A program made the position numbers and the translations under genes. The notes under the pieces were generated by a model. It ran no database searches. It saw only the letters and a program-made list of their open reading frames with translations, and was not told the DNA's origin. This document shows, piece by piece, positions 25,030-34,311 of a DNA stretch of 64,000 nt; within the stretch, counting starts at the first letter, position 1, and each line of letters opens with the position of its first letter. The stretch is from Cyanobacteria bacterium OH_CDB_20 (GTDB lineage: Bacteria; Cyanobacteriota; Vampirovibrionia; Gastranaerophilales; Gastranaerophilaceae): the NCBI GenBank assembly GCA_023415935.1, contig JAEZIX010000096.1, positions 12,708 to 76,707 of the forward strand, given 5' to 3'.

Positions 25030-25797
25030 ATGGCAACTAAAAAAATAGATTTTAACTCTGATTTAGCTCAGGGGTTTGGTATATATAAAAACGACTTAGA
25101 ATATGAAATGCTTGATTATGTAAGCAGCGTAAACGTTTCTTGCGGCTTTCACGCAGGAGATCCTTTAAGCATTAAGAAAGCGCTTTTAGCCTGCAAGGAT
25201 AAAAATGTTGCAGTCGGGGCTCATATAGGTTTTCAAGACATTTCAGGTTTCGGAAATAGACCCATGGAGCTATCTGAAGATGAAATCGAAGCTATTGTTC
25301 TTTATCAATTGGGCGCAATCGCATCATTTGCAAAATCGTACAACCTAAATATTGAGCACGTTCGCCCTCACGGCGCAATGTATAAAATGGCATCAGAAAA
25401 TTTCGAATTTTCTTTATCAATTGCAAAAGCAATTCAAAAATTCGACAAATGGCTTACTTATGTGGGCTTAGCAAATGAAACTTTAGAAAAAGTTTCAGCT
25501 GAAACAAATATAGTTATTGCAAGAGAAGTATTTGCAACTAGAAATTATAACGCCGACGGCACTGTAAATTGGGAAATGGGAGCAGTTTCTCCTGAAATTT
25601 CTCAAAACAGAGTAAGAACACTATCTCATTCTTCTCAAATGAAGATCCAAGGCGGAAACTTCATCCCTGTAGAATGCGATACAATCCATTTCCCTTGCGA
25701 TTCAAAGGAAACCATTGAACTTGCAAAAAAACTAAATGAAATTATCACCCCAACTCCATTCAACTACAACAGAGTTGAAACTTCAGGCTGGGTGTAA
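25030..25797 (+). CDS. pxpA: 5-oxoprolinase subunit A (LamB/YcsF family)
   Basis: Protein of 255 aa of the PxpA family, the catalytic part of prokaryotic 5-oxoprolinase that opens L-5-oxoproline with PxpB and PxpC. Motifs in order: DFNSDLAQGFG, SSVNVSCGFHAGDP, AVGAHIGFQDISGFGNR, YQLGAIASFAK and HVRPHGAMYK. The canonical form is DLNCDLGEGFG and HVKPHGALYN, so the core is conserved, with Ser and Gln at two positions. pxpB and pxpC are not adjacent here, so the partner genes lie elsewhere or the protein has another role. Confidence 0.87.
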   Translation: MATKKIDFNSDLAQGFGIYKNDLEYEMLDYVSSVNVSCGFHAGDPLSIKKALLACKDKNVAVGAHIGFQDISGFGNRPMELSEDEIEAIVLYQLGAIASFAKSYNLNIEHVRPHGAMYKMASENFEFSLSIAKAIQKFDKWLTYVGLANETLEKVSAETNIVIAREVFATRNYNADGTVNWEMGAVSPEISQNRVRTLSHSSQMKIQGGNFIPVECDTIHFPCDSKETIELAKKLNEIITPTPFNYNRVETSGWV

Positions 25798-25850
25798 TTT
25801 CTTCATAGACAAAACACATAACCTATACGCTTATAAAAGGACAAACTATA

Positions 25851-27167
25851 GTGAAATTTAATATACAAAAAAATATAAAAATACCTAAAGATGCTGGCTG
25901 GCTTTTACCGGGGCTTGAGATAAAAAGATGGTTCCTCATAATTATAATAGGCACAATACTTTCAGCAATCGGGCTTTGTATAATCCTTGATTTAAAACCG
26001 ATTTATTTCTTGATGAACCTCACTATGAAAATAGCGCAAGCTCTTCCGTCAGATATGGTCGGATTTATATTCGTTTTTGCTGGTGCACTTATCTTTATAA
26101 AAGGCTGGCAAAATACAAACTATTCAATATTAGATGTACACAATGAAAAAAACAGACATGAACTTTTAGAAGATTTATACAGAAGAAGAAAACTAAACAG
26201 AGGTCCAAAAATCGTTGCAATAGGTGGCGGTACAGGACTTTCTACAATGCTTAAAGGCATAAAAAAGATTACAAATAACATTACAGCAGTAGTTACGGTT
26301 GGCGATGACGGCGGAAGCTCTGGAAGACTGAGAGAAGAAATGGGCGTTTTACCTCCGGGCGACATCAGAAACTGTATTGCAGCTTTAGCAGATGATGATG
26401 ATTTAACAACTAAGCTCTTCCAGTACAGGTTTAAAACCGGCGAAGGTCTTGAAGGGCACAGCTTTGGTAACTTATTCCTAACAGCAATGTGCGCCATTAC
26501 AGGAGATATGTTTAGAGCAATTATCGAATCTTCAAAGGTACTTTCAATCAGGGGTAGAGTATTACCTTCAACCCTCGATGATATGAGACTTTCAGCCATT
26601 ATGGAAGATGGTACGGTAATTAGAGGCGAGTCAAACATTCCAGAATCAGGCAAGAAAATTAAAAAATTATTCACTGAACCTGAAGATTGTACCCCTCTTG
26701 CAGATGTAATCGTAGCTATTCAAGAAGCAGACCTAATAATATTAGGCCCTGGAAGCCTTTACACAAGTATTATTCCTAATATCTTGATAAAAGAAATTGC
26801 AGACGCTGTCGAAAAAGCAAAAGCTAAAAAAATATACATCTGTAATATAATGACTCAACCTGGCGAAACTGACGGTTTTTCAGTTTCAGATCACATTAAA
26901 ACAATACTTGAACACGCACAAAACAAAAAGATTATAAACACTGTTCTCGTTAATGATGAGCTTGATCAAGAAGTAATTGATTACTATAAAAAAGTCGATT
27001 CACATCCTGTTAGACTTGATAAGGACAAAATCAAAGAAATGGGCATCGGAATAGTAAGAAAAAAACTTATTGCAGACAACAAAACAAAACTCATAAGACA
27101 TAGCCCTACAAGACTTGCAAGAGCGATTTATTACTGGTACAAAAAGCAATACAAAGTAGAAGAATAA
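25851..27167 (+). CDS. yvcK: YvcK/CofD-like gluconeogenesis factor, membrane-anchored form
   Basis: UDP-GlcNAc-binding protein linked in other bacteria to carbon-source-dependent envelope growth. 438 aa. The first 90 residues include two hydrophobic segments (about 28-50 and 65-90), so this form is anchored in the membrane. The Rossmann-like core begins KIVAIGGGTGLSTMLKGIK and continues TVGDDGGSSGRLREEMGVLPPGDIRN, with GHSFGNLFL and GPGSLYTSIIPN further on. The start is GTG with AAAGGA ten bases upstream. The N-terminal anchor is known from cyanobacterial and actinobacterial-type variants but not from Bacillus YvcK. panB follows 12 bases later. Confidence 0.9.
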   Translation: MKFNIQKNIKIPKDAGWLLPGLEIKRWFLIIIIGTILSAIGLCIILDLKPIYFLMNLTMKIAQALPSDMVGFIFVFAGALIFIKGWQNTNYSILDVHNEKNRHELLEDLYRRRKLNRGPKIVAIGGGTGLSTMLKGIKKITNNITAVVTVGDDGGSSGRLREEMGVLPPGDIRNCIAALADDDDLTTKLFQYRFKTGEGLEGHSFGNLFLTAMCAITGDMFRAIIESSKVLSIRGRVLPSTLDDMRLSAIMEDGTVIRGESNIPESGKKIKKLFTEPEDCTPLADVIVAIQEADLIILGPGSLYTSIIPNILIKEIADAVEKAKAKKIYICNIMTQPGETDGFSVSDHIKTILEHAQNKKIINTVLVNDELDQEVIDYYKKVDSHPVRLDKDKIKEMGIGIVRKKLIADNKTKLIRHSPTRLARAIYYWYKKQYKVEE

Positions 27168-27179
27168 AAGAAGAAAGAT

Positions 27180-28043
27180 ATGTCAACTGAAGTTAAAATA
27201 AAACCTGTTACGGTTAATACCGTATTAAAATTAAAAGAAAATAATGAAAAAATTACGATGCTTACAGCGTACGACTATTCAACAGCAAGAGCAATTGATG
27301 AGTCAGGGGTTGATACAATACTAGTTGGCGATTCTCTTGGAATGACTGTTCTTGGCTATGATAATACACTATCAGTTACAATGGAAGATATGCTTGTATT
27401 TACCAAAGCTGTTGCAAGAGGAACAAAAAGAGCTATGGTAATTGCTGATATGCCTTTTATGAGCTATCACGTATCAAAAGAAGAAGCCATTAAAAACGCA
27501 GGTGAGTTAATCAGAGCGGGCGCTCAAGCTGTAAAACTTGAAGGCGCATCTGAACATATAACGGATATTGTAAAACACTTAACAAGTATTGGTATTGCAG
27601 TTGTCGGACATATTGGTTTTACTCCGCAGTATATCAATTCATTAGGCGGATATGTAGTCCAAGGAAAATCATATGAAAATTCATTGAGGCTATTTGAAGA
27701 AGCTAAAAAACTTGAACAAGCCGGCGCTTGTATGATTGTATTAGAGATGGTTCCAGAAGAAACTACAAAATATATTACTGAAAACATTTCTATACCTACT
27801 ATCGGAATAGGCGCAGGAAGATATGCTTCTGGTCAAGTGCTTGTGCTTGACGATTTGATAGGAAGATACCCGAACTTCACGCCTAAATTTGCAAAACAGT
27901 ATGCTAGCGTAAAAGATATTATTCTTGAATGCGCAGCAAACTACAATAAAGACGTTAAATCAGTGAATTTTCCGGAGGAAAAACACATTTTTAACCTGAA
28001 ACCAGAGGAACTGAAAAAAGTAGATGAGTATTTTAATAAATAA
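27180..28043 (+). CDS. panB: 3-methyl-2-oxobutanoate hydroxymethyltransferase
   Basis: First committed step of pantothenate synthesis: adds a hydroxymethyl group from methylene-THF to ketoisovalerate. 287 aa, TIM barrel. Motifs: ITMLTAYDYSTARAID, DTILVGDSLGMTVLGYD, VIADMPFMSYHVS and LEMVPEETTKYI with the catalytic Glu, then IGIGAGRYASGQVLVLDDL. It overlaps panC by 20 bases, a normal panBC pair. An aspartate decarboxylase gene (panD) is not seen in the window. Confidence 0.96.
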   Translation: MSTEVKIKPVTVNTVLKLKENNEKITMLTAYDYSTARAIDESGVDTILVGDSLGMTVLGYDNTLSVTMEDMLVFTKAVARGTKRAMVIADMPFMSYHVSKEEAIKNAGELIRAGAQAVKLEGASEHITDIVKHLTSIGIAVVGHIGFTPQYINSLGGYVVQGKSYENSLRLFEEAKKLEQAGACMIVLEMVPEETTKYITENISIPTIGIGAGRYASGQVLVLDDLIGRYPNFTPKFAKQYASVKDIILECAANYNKDVKSVNFPEEKHIFNLKPEELKKVDEYFNK

Positions 28044-28884
28044 GATTGAAGATATAAAAAAGAATGTTCAAGAGTGGAAAAAACAAGGTCTTAAAATAGG
28101 TCTTGTTCCAACTATGGGAGCGCTTCATAGAGGACATGAATCTCTTATAAAAAAAGCAGCTGAGACTTGCGACAAAGTTATAGTTACTATTTTTGTAAAC
28201 CCTACCCAATTCGGCCCAAATGAAGACTATGAAAAATATCCGAGAACACTCGAAAGTGATACTGAAATTTGTGAAAGAAATAATGTTGCGGTAATATTTA
28301 CCCCATCACCAAAGGAAATGTACGGGGAAATTGATGATAGAACAAACAAAAATTTAACTTTTGTTTATCCTCCATATTCTCTTGTAGACAAACTATGCGG
28401 CAAAACAAGAACCGGACACTTCGATGGAGTTGCAACTGTTGTTCTTAAACTATTCAATATTTCAGAGGCTGACTACGCATTTTTTGGACAAAAGGACGCC
28501 CAACAGCTTATAATAATAAAGAAGATGGTTAAAGATTTAAACATACCTGTTGAAGTTATTTCCTGTCCTATCGTAAGAGAAGAAGACGGTCTTGCGCTAA
28601 GCTCCAGAAATTCTTATTTATCACCCGAAGAAAGGCAAAAAGCTGTATCTATAAGCAAAGCTCTTTTCTACACTAAACAGTTGTATGAAAAAGGTGTGAT
28701 TGACGTTAAAATCTTGTTAGACTCTGCTATAAGTATCTTAGATAAATCAATAGAACTTGAATATCTTGAGTTCGTTGATACAGACCAACTTGAACCTGTT
28801 CAAGAAATAAAGAATACAACCCTCGTGGCTATTGCTGCAAAATCAGGCAACGTAAGGCTAATTGACAATATAACATTGGGATAG
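28024..28884 (+). CDS. panC: Pantothenate synthetase
   Basis: ATP-dependent condensation of pantoate and beta-alanine. 286 aa. Nucleotidyl-transfer motifs are all present: LVPTMGALHRGHESLI (HxGH), TIFVNPTQFGPNEDYEKYPR, GHFDGVATVVLKLFNI and YAFFGQKDAQQLIII, and ALSSRNSYLSPEER carries the KMSKS-like loop. The ATG lies within the panB 3' end. The following membrane-protein gene starts three bases after the stop. Confidence 0.96.
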   Translation: MSILINKIEDIKKNVQEWKKQGLKIGLVPTMGALHRGHESLIKKAAETCDKVIVTIFVNPTQFGPNEDYEKYPRTLESDTEICERNNVAVIFTPSPKEMYGEIDDRTNKNLTFVYPPYSLVDKLCGKTRTGHFDGVATVVLKLFNISEADYAFFGQKDAQQLIIIKKMVKDLNIPVEVISCPIVREEDGLALSSRNSYLSPEERQKAVSISKALFYTKQLYEKGVIDVKILLDSAISILDKSIELEYLEFVDTDQLEPVQEIKNTTLVAIAAKSGNVRLIDNITLG

Positions 28885-28887
28885 TAA

Positions 28888-29820
28888 ATGGCTTATTATG
28901 TAGAAAAAAAATTTAATAATAAATTTTTATCCTTGTTGAAAAAAACTGCGGGGATTATCCAGCTTTGGACAATGATTTATGCAGTTTTTACACTTTTTTA
29001 CTGGCTTATGCGAATTTCTGATGTACAGCCGATACCTCTTATCGACTGGATGTTTACTCCTGTCTGGGACTTTGTCGGAATTTTTTATCACTATACGTCT
29101 AAGATAAATGGAGAAGTCATAAACTTTACGGGAGTAATTTCTGCTTTTGTATTCATTGGCATATCAAATATTTTTAGAGTTTGTCAGGAGTACATTGTAA
29201 GTGTTGATGATTCTATAAAAGCCAAAGTGAAAAACTATGAGTCAAACAAAGAAAAGAATGTCGTAACGCTTCAAAATAACCGTAAAGTCAAAGAAAATTT
29301 TATATTTTTACTCGACATAAAACTTACAAACATTTCCAATTTTATTCAAGAAGGAAGACTTTCTTCAGAGGATATGAACAAACTCAAAACCAAGTTTTAT
29401 GAAGCTTTATTGAATAATATAAATGAGAATCAAGTTAGCCAAAAAGGCTTTTACAGAAAAAAACTTTTTATAATCTATAAGGACTTTGAATACATAGATA
29501 ATTTTGTATTTTATACCAGAGAAACCTTAAACTCACTTGCAAAAGAGTTTACAAAACCATCTTTAAAAATAGATTTTTTAATAGCTCTAAGCTCTATAGG
29601 TTCAATTGAAGACTTAAGCTACGAGCTCAACCAACTTGATACGATAATTTGTCTTGACATCAACAACGAATTTGTAACAACAGCAAGTTTTAAACACATA
29701 TACGAAACCCTTACCAAGAAGCAATATAAGCTTACCAGTAAGGGTATCTATAATTTATCTAAGAACCTGCATGTCAGCAATAATCAAGAGATTTATAACA
29801 TCAGGGAACTTTTTGACTAA
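28888..29820 (+). CDS. Membrane protein of unknown function
   Basis: Protein of 310 aa that I do not recognise. Two hydrophobic segments occupy about residues 20-45 and 83-105, the first with aromatic residues (WTMIYAVFTLFYWLMRI). A basic cytosolic domain of about 200 residues follows, with a possible pattern of alternating helices and short strands (LLDIKLTNISNFIQ, then FLIALSSIGSIEDLSYELNQLDTIICLDI). No catalytic motif stands out. It is tightly coupled to panC (three bases apart), so it is probably co-transcribed. Its end overlaps the convergent glycine-zipper gene by four bases. Confidence 0.7.
   Translation: MAYYVEKKFNNKFLSLLKKTAGIIQLWTMIYAVFTLFYWLMRISDVQPIPLIDWMFTPVWDFVGIFYHYTSKINGEVINFTGVISAFVFIGISNIFRVCQEYIVSVDDSIKAKVKNYESNKEKNVVTLQNNRKVKENFIFLLDIKLTNISNFIQEGRLSSEDMNKLKTKFYEALLNNINENQVSQKGFYRKKLFIIYKDFEYIDNFVFYTRETLNSLAKEFTKPSLKIDFLIALSSIGSIEDLSYELNQLDTIICLDINNEFVTTASFKHIYETLTKKQYKLTSKGIYNLSKNLHVSNNQEIYNIRELFD
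29707..29745 (+). repeat. Hairpin within the 3' end of the panC-downstream gene
   Basis: Arms ACCCTTAC and GTAAGGGT are separated by 23 bases, with a weaker inner AAGC/GCTT pair. It lies about 75 bases before the stop codon of the membrane-protein gene. No T-run follows. It could protect the transcript end at the convergent junction, or be chance. Confidence 0.4.
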
Positions 29821-30785
29821 GCTTTTACATCAAGTACAGGTTTGAAACCGTATGTGTATTTTGGTGTTGCTGTTGATGAAAAATCACTAGGTATTGATGT
29901 ATTTCCTGTTGATGTATAAGAAGTAGCAGGCTGTCCTTCTGTTGCAACAGTTTGGTCAGCATATGCTGCTTCTTGAGCTGCAGCTGCTTCATCTTTTTGA
30001 TCTTGAATTGATTTACCGAAAATTGCATCTCCAGCTTTCTTTGACAAGTCTGCGCCAAATATTGAACCAACAAAGCCAAGAGCACCACCGATTATTCCAC
30101 CAATAACTGTTCCAGCGCCTGGAATGATTGAACCGATTGCAGCACCGGCTGCAGCACCTGCTGCCGCACCACCAAGGTTAAGTGCTGAACGTCCAATTTG
30201 TTGAGGTCCGTCACCATTTTTAAATGCTTGTATTATAGAAGGTATTTCAAATGCCAGGCTTAAAAGGATACCGATTGTACCACCTTTGCCTTTTAGTTTT
30301 CCTAATGCAGGGATTTTTTTAGTTATTGCTTCACCAGCTTTAGCGAATATTCCTTTTTTAGCTGCTGTTTCAGCAGTTGCCTCAATTAAATCATCAGCAC
30401 CGCCTTTTACCATTTTCTTTGCTAATGCTTCTGTTGTTTCAGCAGATGCCTTTGTAAAGACCTTAGAAACGTCTTCTCCGTCTATGACTCTTTGCATATT
30501 CTTCCAGAATGTTTTCATATTTCCTGAAGATTTCTTCAAAGATTTTAATGTTGCTTTATCGATATTAAGTTTATCTATGTTCTCGCCCAACTTTGTAAAA
30601 GTATCAACTTCAGTATTAGCTAATTTCGCGAAGTTTTTAAATATACCACCTTCGCCAGCTAATTTTGCCGCTTTTGCATCTTTAACTAAAGTTCTAATAC
30701 CTCTTCCGGTTGATCCTGCAAGAACTCTACCGAAAGCGTCTTCTTTTGCCAATGCTAATTTTAACACTGTACCAATTGTACCCAT
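29817..30785 (-). CDS. Glycine-zipper protein of unknown function
   Basis: Protein of 322 aa. I chose the ATG at 30785, preceded by TAAGG, rather than the in-frame start at 30860, whose extra 25 residues look like noncoding sequence. The first 170 residues are helical and rich in Lys and Ala. Residues about 185-245 form a glycine zipper (GGAAAGAAAGAAIGSIIPGAGT, GGIIGGALGFVGSIFGADL is split by short spacers), typical of membrane-inserting or oligomerising segments. The C-terminus is Gln/Thr/Ser-rich and probably disordered. There is no signal peptide. Pore-forming toxin, inner-membrane scaffold or secreted protein are all possible. Confidence 0.65.
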   Translation of the reverse strand: MGTIGTVLKLALAKEDAFGRVLAGSTGRGIRTLVKDAKAAKLAGEGGIFKNFAKLANTEVDTFTKLGENIDKLNIDKATLKSLKKSSGNMKTFWKNMQRVIDGEDVSKVFTKASAETTEALAKKMVKGGADDLIEATAETAAKKGIFAKAGEAITKKIPALGKLKGKGGTIGILLSLAFEIPSIIQAFKNGDGPQQIGRSALNLGGAAAGAAAGAAIGSIIPGAGTVIGGIIGGALGFVGSIFGADLSKKAGDAIFGKSIQDQKDEAAAAQEAAYADQTVATEGQPATSYTSTGNTSIPSDFSSTATPKYTYGFKPVLDVKA

Positions 30786-30903
30786 ATACCTTACCCCAAT
30801 ATTATAAATATTCTTCCACTTACTTTTATAAAAACAATTTATCGCCACGAATTTACACAATTATAAAAAATGTTACATTCTTTTAATATTTCATTTGAAA
30901 ATA

Positions 30904-30909
30904 TATAAT
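30904..30909 (+). promoter_or_regulatory. -10 box of dut
   Basis: A perfect TATAAT ends seven bases before the likely ATG at 30916, so the transcript may start at or beside the start codon and be leaderless. The AT-rich upstream region lacks a clear -35. Confidence 0.45.
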
Positions 30910-30915
30910 ATTGTT

Positions 30916-31356
30916 ATGAGAACAAAAGTTAAAATAATAAAATTAAAACATAATAAATATATCCCTAAATACCAAACAGAAGGCGCTTCTGGAATGGATT
31001 TACATGCAGCAATTGAAGAGCCGATTTTACTAAATCCGCTTGAAAGAGCGCTTATTCCTACAGGACTAAAAATCGAGCTTCTAAAAGATTTTGAAGCACA
31101 GGTAAGAGCCCGCTCTGGACTTTCGATTAAGCACGGAATATCCCTCATAAACGCAGTAGGCACTATTGATGAAGATTATAGGGGCGAGATTTGCGTAGGA
31201 GTTGTAAATCTATCTAATGAACCATACACAATTACTCCAGACGAGAGAATTGCCCAAATGGTATTTGCCAAAGTTGAAAAAGTTGAGCTTGAAGTAGCAG
31301 AAGAGCTTACTGCAACAACAAGAGCAGAAGGCGGATTTGGCTCAACAGGTAAATAA
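30916..31356 (+). CDS. dut: Deoxyuridine triphosphatase
   Basis: Hydrolyses dUTP to dUMP, keeping uracil out of DNA and feeding thymidylate synthesis. 146 aa with all five trimeric dUTPase motifs: GASGMDLHA, RARSGLS, GTIDEDYRGE, DERIAQMVF and the C-terminal TTRAEGGFGSTG. The ATG at 30916 starts the family N-terminus (RTKVKIIKL); an upstream in-frame TTG at 30895 lies within the probable promoter and is rejected. No Shine-Dalgarno sequence precedes the ATG. An intrinsic terminator overlaps the stop codon. Confidence 0.95.
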   Translation: MRTKVKIIKLKHNKYIPKYQTEGASGMDLHAAIEEPILLNPLERALIPTGLKIELLKDFEAQVRARSGLSIKHGISLINAVGTIDEDYRGEICVGVVNLSNEPYTITPDERIAQMVFAKVEKVELEVAEELTATTRAEGGFGSTGK

Positions 31357-31384
31357 AAAGCGAAGATTTTAAATCTCCGCTTTT
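31355..31384. terminator. Intrinsic terminator between dut and secG
   Basis: Arms AAAAGCG and CGCTTTT with inner AGAT/ATCT pairs form a hairpin flanked by A-rich and T-rich tracts. It can serve dut on the plus strand and secG on the minus strand. Confidence 0.75.
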
Positions 31385-31408
31385 ATTAAACATTTATTTG
31401 TTTTATTA

Positions 31409-31633
31409 TTACATAAACATATGAAAGCCTGTAATCATTGTTGTTACAAGAAATACTATAGCAACATACATTGTAAGTTTATTTAGCCCTTTTTCAGCGC
31501 TTTTTTGTGATGAAAACAAATTAGCAGCTCCACCGATTGCTCCCATTCCATCTCCTTTTGGCGAATGCAAAAGAACAAGTATAATCAACAAAAATGCTGA
31601 AATTATTTGAACTATCCAAAAAATTGTAATCAT
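31409..31633 (-). CDS. secG: Preprotein translocase subunit SecG
   Basis: Small subunit of the SecYEG channel. 74 aa with two membrane segments (residues about 3-22 and 52-72) around the diagnostic loop LLHSPKGDGMGAIGGAANLFSS. The PKGDG..GA..G motif is unmistakable. A DUF167 gene lies 23 bases upstream on the same strand and may be co-transcribed. Confidence 0.93.
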   Translation of the reverse strand: MITIFWIVQIISAFLLIILVLLHSPKGDGMGAIGGAANLFSSQKSAEKGLNKLTMYVAIVFLVTTMITGFHMFM

Positions 31634-31656
31634 TTTAACTCTGCTCCTTAGAAACT

Positions 31657-31962
31657 TTATAGAATAATCTTATCATAACATAAAATTTTTGCAGTCAAAG
31701 CCTCTATGGAAATTCCTTGGAGAAGAAGCCTTTTAAGTTTTGATTTTTCGCCTGAAATAAAAGATATTTTGGACTTTGGAACATCAAATATATCTGACAA
31801 ATATTCGATTACGTGCTTATTTGCTTTGTTTTCATTTGGAGGCGCAGTTATTTTTATTTTCAAAAAATCATCAGCGTAGCCAATCACCTTATCCTGCGAT
31901 GAATTAGGAATAATTTTTAATGCTATAGATACGCCATTTTTCTCATTTTTTAAAAAATTCAT
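31657..31962 (-). CDS. DUF167 (YggU/UPF0235) family protein
   Basis: Protein of 101 aa in the DUF167 family: ALKIIPNSSQDKVIGYADDFLKIKITAPPNENKANKHVIEYLSDIF matches the family core (P.A.....g......lkv.v.apP.dGkAN..li..la). The function is unknown; the fold is a small alpha/beta domain. It lies just upstream of secG. In other bacteria it is often near yggT or cell-division genes, which are not here. Confidence 0.85.
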   Translation of the reverse strand: MNFLKNEKNGVSIALKIIPNSSQDKVIGYADDFLKIKITAPPNENKANKHVIEYLSDIFDVPKSKISFISGEKSKLKRLLLQGISIEALTAKILCYDKIIL

Positions 31963-32102
31963 AGAAAAAATTATATAATATCAAGGTATTTTAAGCAAAT
32001 TAAAGGCAAAACATCTAGTCAAAACGCGAAAAAAAGTGTAGAATATACAAGAACGTTACACTAGAACAAAGTATTTTAGTTGTTTAGAAAGCTCTGCTTA
32101 TT

Positions 32103-34301
32103 ATGCCTGATACAGTTATGTTTCGAGAATTAGAAGAAATTTTAGAGTCCCAAAATCGCTCAAAAGAAGATATTGAGGAGGTTTATAAGGCATTTAAATT
32201 CGCTGAAAAACTGCACGATGGCCAGTATAGAATAAGTGAAGAGCCTTATATAATCCACCCTTTTGAGGTCGCAAAAATACTTGCTGACTTAAGAGTTGAC
32301 AGAAACACAATCATTGCAGCGCTTTTACACGATGTACTTGAAGACACGGATTCACAACCTGAAGAAATAAATAAAGTCTTTGGTAATGATGTTTTAAACC
32401 TTGTAACGGGCGTAACAAAACTTGGAAAATACCAGTTTAAATCAAAAGAAGAACGTCAGGCTGAGAATTTCAGACGAATGTTCATAGCAATGGCAAATGA
32501 TGTAAGAGTTATATTTTTAAAACTTGCCGATCGCCTTCATAATATGCGTACCCTTAACTATATGGCTCAAAACAAACAACAGCGCATAGCCCAAGAAACA
32601 TTAGACATCTTCGCACCTCTTGCAAACAGATTAGGTATCGGTAAGATAAAAGCCGAACTCGAAGACCTTTCACTCAGATATCTCAACCCTGAAAAATACT
32701 TTGAAATTGCACAATTAGTTGCACAAAAGAAGACAGAACGTGATTTAACAGTTCAACTTTTGATAGATAAAATTTCTGTAAGCCTAAAACAAAATAAAAT
32801 TAAAGCTGAAATCTCTGGTAGAGCAAAGCATTATTTCAGCATTTACAAAAAAATGAAAAGGCTAAATATTGCTTTTCACGATCTTTATGACATAACAGCT
32901 GTAAGGGTTATAGTTGATGATGAAAAAGAATGTTATGAAGTTTTAGGTGTAATTCACTCACAGTTCAAACCTATTCCGGGAAGGTTTAAAGACTATATAG
33001 CAATGCCAAAAAGTAACGCCTACAGGTCGTTGCACACATCGGTTTTAGGACCTAGACAAAAGCCTCTTGAAGTTCAGATAAGAACCCGAGAAATGCACCA
33101 CGTAGCAGAATACGGGGTTGCTGCACACTGGAGATATAAAGAATCAGGCTCAATCAAAGCCAATTCTGATAATGACGTCCAATTCTCTTGGATGAGAAAA
33201 ATGGTTGAAATGGACAAAGAATCCTCGAGCGCTAACGATTTCGTTGAAAATGTTAAAATGGACCTTTTCTCAAACCAAGTATTTGCATTTACACCAATGG
33301 GTGACGTTATTGACCTACCCCAAAATGCAACATTGATTGACTTTGCATACAGAATCCACTCGGATGTAGGCAATAGAACTACAGGTGCTCTAATCAACGG
33401 AAGAATAGCTCAACTTGATACAGAACTTAAAAATGGCGATATTGTTGAAATTCTAACATCTAAAACAAGTACGCCTAAACTTCACTGGTTAAACTTTGTT
33501 GTTACAAAACAAGCTCAATCAAAGATAAGACAATGGTTTAAGAAACATAATAAAGACGAATATATTGCACTCGGAAGAAATATGGTCGAAACTGAAATGG
33601 GTAAATCGGCTTTCGATGATAATATGAAAAACGGCGAACTTGCAAAAATAGCAAAAAGTATGAACTATCAGACGCTTGAAGATCTTTTTGCTGCATTAGG
33701 AAACAATGAAACTACTGTTTTAAAAATTACAAATAAAATCAAGAAACCTCAGCATCATACTGAAGAGCCTCATATTACAACAACAAAAGAGCCTAAAAAG
33801 CATAAAGACGATATTATCGGACTTGAGGGAATGCTTTATAACATTGGTAAATGCTGCACTCCAATTCCGGGTGAACCTATTGTTGGAGTGGTTACCAAAG
33901 GAAAAGGCGTTACAGTCCACAGAGTTGATTGCAATTCGCTTGATAATATCCCTGAAGAACGCTTAATGACATTGGAATGGGCACATACAGAAACCAGAAA
34001 AACTTATGTAACTTCAATCAGAATTGACGTAAACGATAAAATGGGTATGTTAAAAGAGGTTTTAACCAAATTAACTGACTGCAACACAAATATTACATAC
34101 GCAAATGTTAAAGCAAATATGCCAAACAAATTAGGCGTAATCGAGCTTGGTATAGAAGTTGATGGAATTGACAGACTTAGAACAGTAATTGCAGCGCTTC
34201 AATCCATGCCTGATGTTCACTCTGTAAAAAGAATTCCGATGAATACAAAATCTGCTTCTGCGCCTTCAGTTCAAGCAAAGAAAAAGAAAGTAAGCAAATA
34301 G
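32103..34301 (+). CDS. relA: Bifunctional (p)ppGpp synthetase/hydrolase
   Basis: RelA/SpoT-homologue of 732 aa that makes and degrades the starvation alarmone (p)ppGpp. HD hydrolase: HPFEVAKILADLRV, AALLHDVLEDTDS and ADRLHNMRTL. Synthetase: RAKHYFSIYKKM, DLYDITAVRVIV and YRSLHTSVLGP. TGS domain: VFAFTPMGDVIDLPQNATLIDFAYRIHSDVG. The C-terminal ACT domain is recognisable (TYVTSIRIDVNDKMGMLKEV). Both catalytic halves keep their key residues, so it is probably the only long RSH in the genome. No clear ribosome-binding site precedes the ATG; TAGAAT at about 32037 may be a -10. Confidence 0.94.
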   Translation: MPDTVMFRELEEILESQNRSKEDIEEVYKAFKFAEKLHDGQYRISEEPYIIHPFEVAKILADLRVDRNTIIAALLHDVLEDTDSQPEEINKVFGNDVLNLVTGVTKLGKYQFKSKEERQAENFRRMFIAMANDVRVIFLKLADRLHNMRTLNYMAQNKQQRIAQETLDIFAPLANRLGIGKIKAELEDLSLRYLNPEKYFEIAQLVAQKKTERDLTVQLLIDKISVSLKQNKIKAEISGRAKHYFSIYKKMKRLNIAFHDLYDITAVRVIVDDEKECYEVLGVIHSQFKPIPGRFKDYIAMPKSNAYRSLHTSVLGPRQKPLEVQIRTREMHHVAEYGVAAHWRYKESGSIKANSDNDVQFSWMRKMVEMDKESSSANDFVENVKMDLFSNQVFAFTPMGDVIDLPQNATLIDFAYRIHSDVGNRTTGALINGRIAQLDTELKNGDIVEILTSKTSTPKLHWLNFVVTKQAQSKIRQWFKKHNKDEYIALGRNMVETEMGKSAFDDNMKNGELAKIAKSMNYQTLEDLFAALGNNETTVLKITNKIKKPQHHTEEPHITTTKEPKKHKDDIIGLEGMLYNIGKCCTPIPGEPIVGVVTKGKGVTVHRVDCNSLDNIPEERLMTLEWAHTETRKTYVTSIRIDVNDKMGMLKEVLTKLTDCNTNITYANVKANMPNKLGVIELGIEVDGIDRLRTVIAALQSMPDVHSVKRIPMNTKSASAPSVQAKKKKVSK

Positions 34302-34311
34302 ATTAAAAGTT

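Noticed and set aside
26120..26674. 184-aa ORF opposite yvcK
   Set aside because: Antisense shadow of a clearly recognised YvcK core.
30286..30807. 173-aa ORF opposite the glycine-zipper gene
   Set aside because: It is a shadow of the real frame: rich in Ser, Phe and Pro as expected from the complement, with no start signals.
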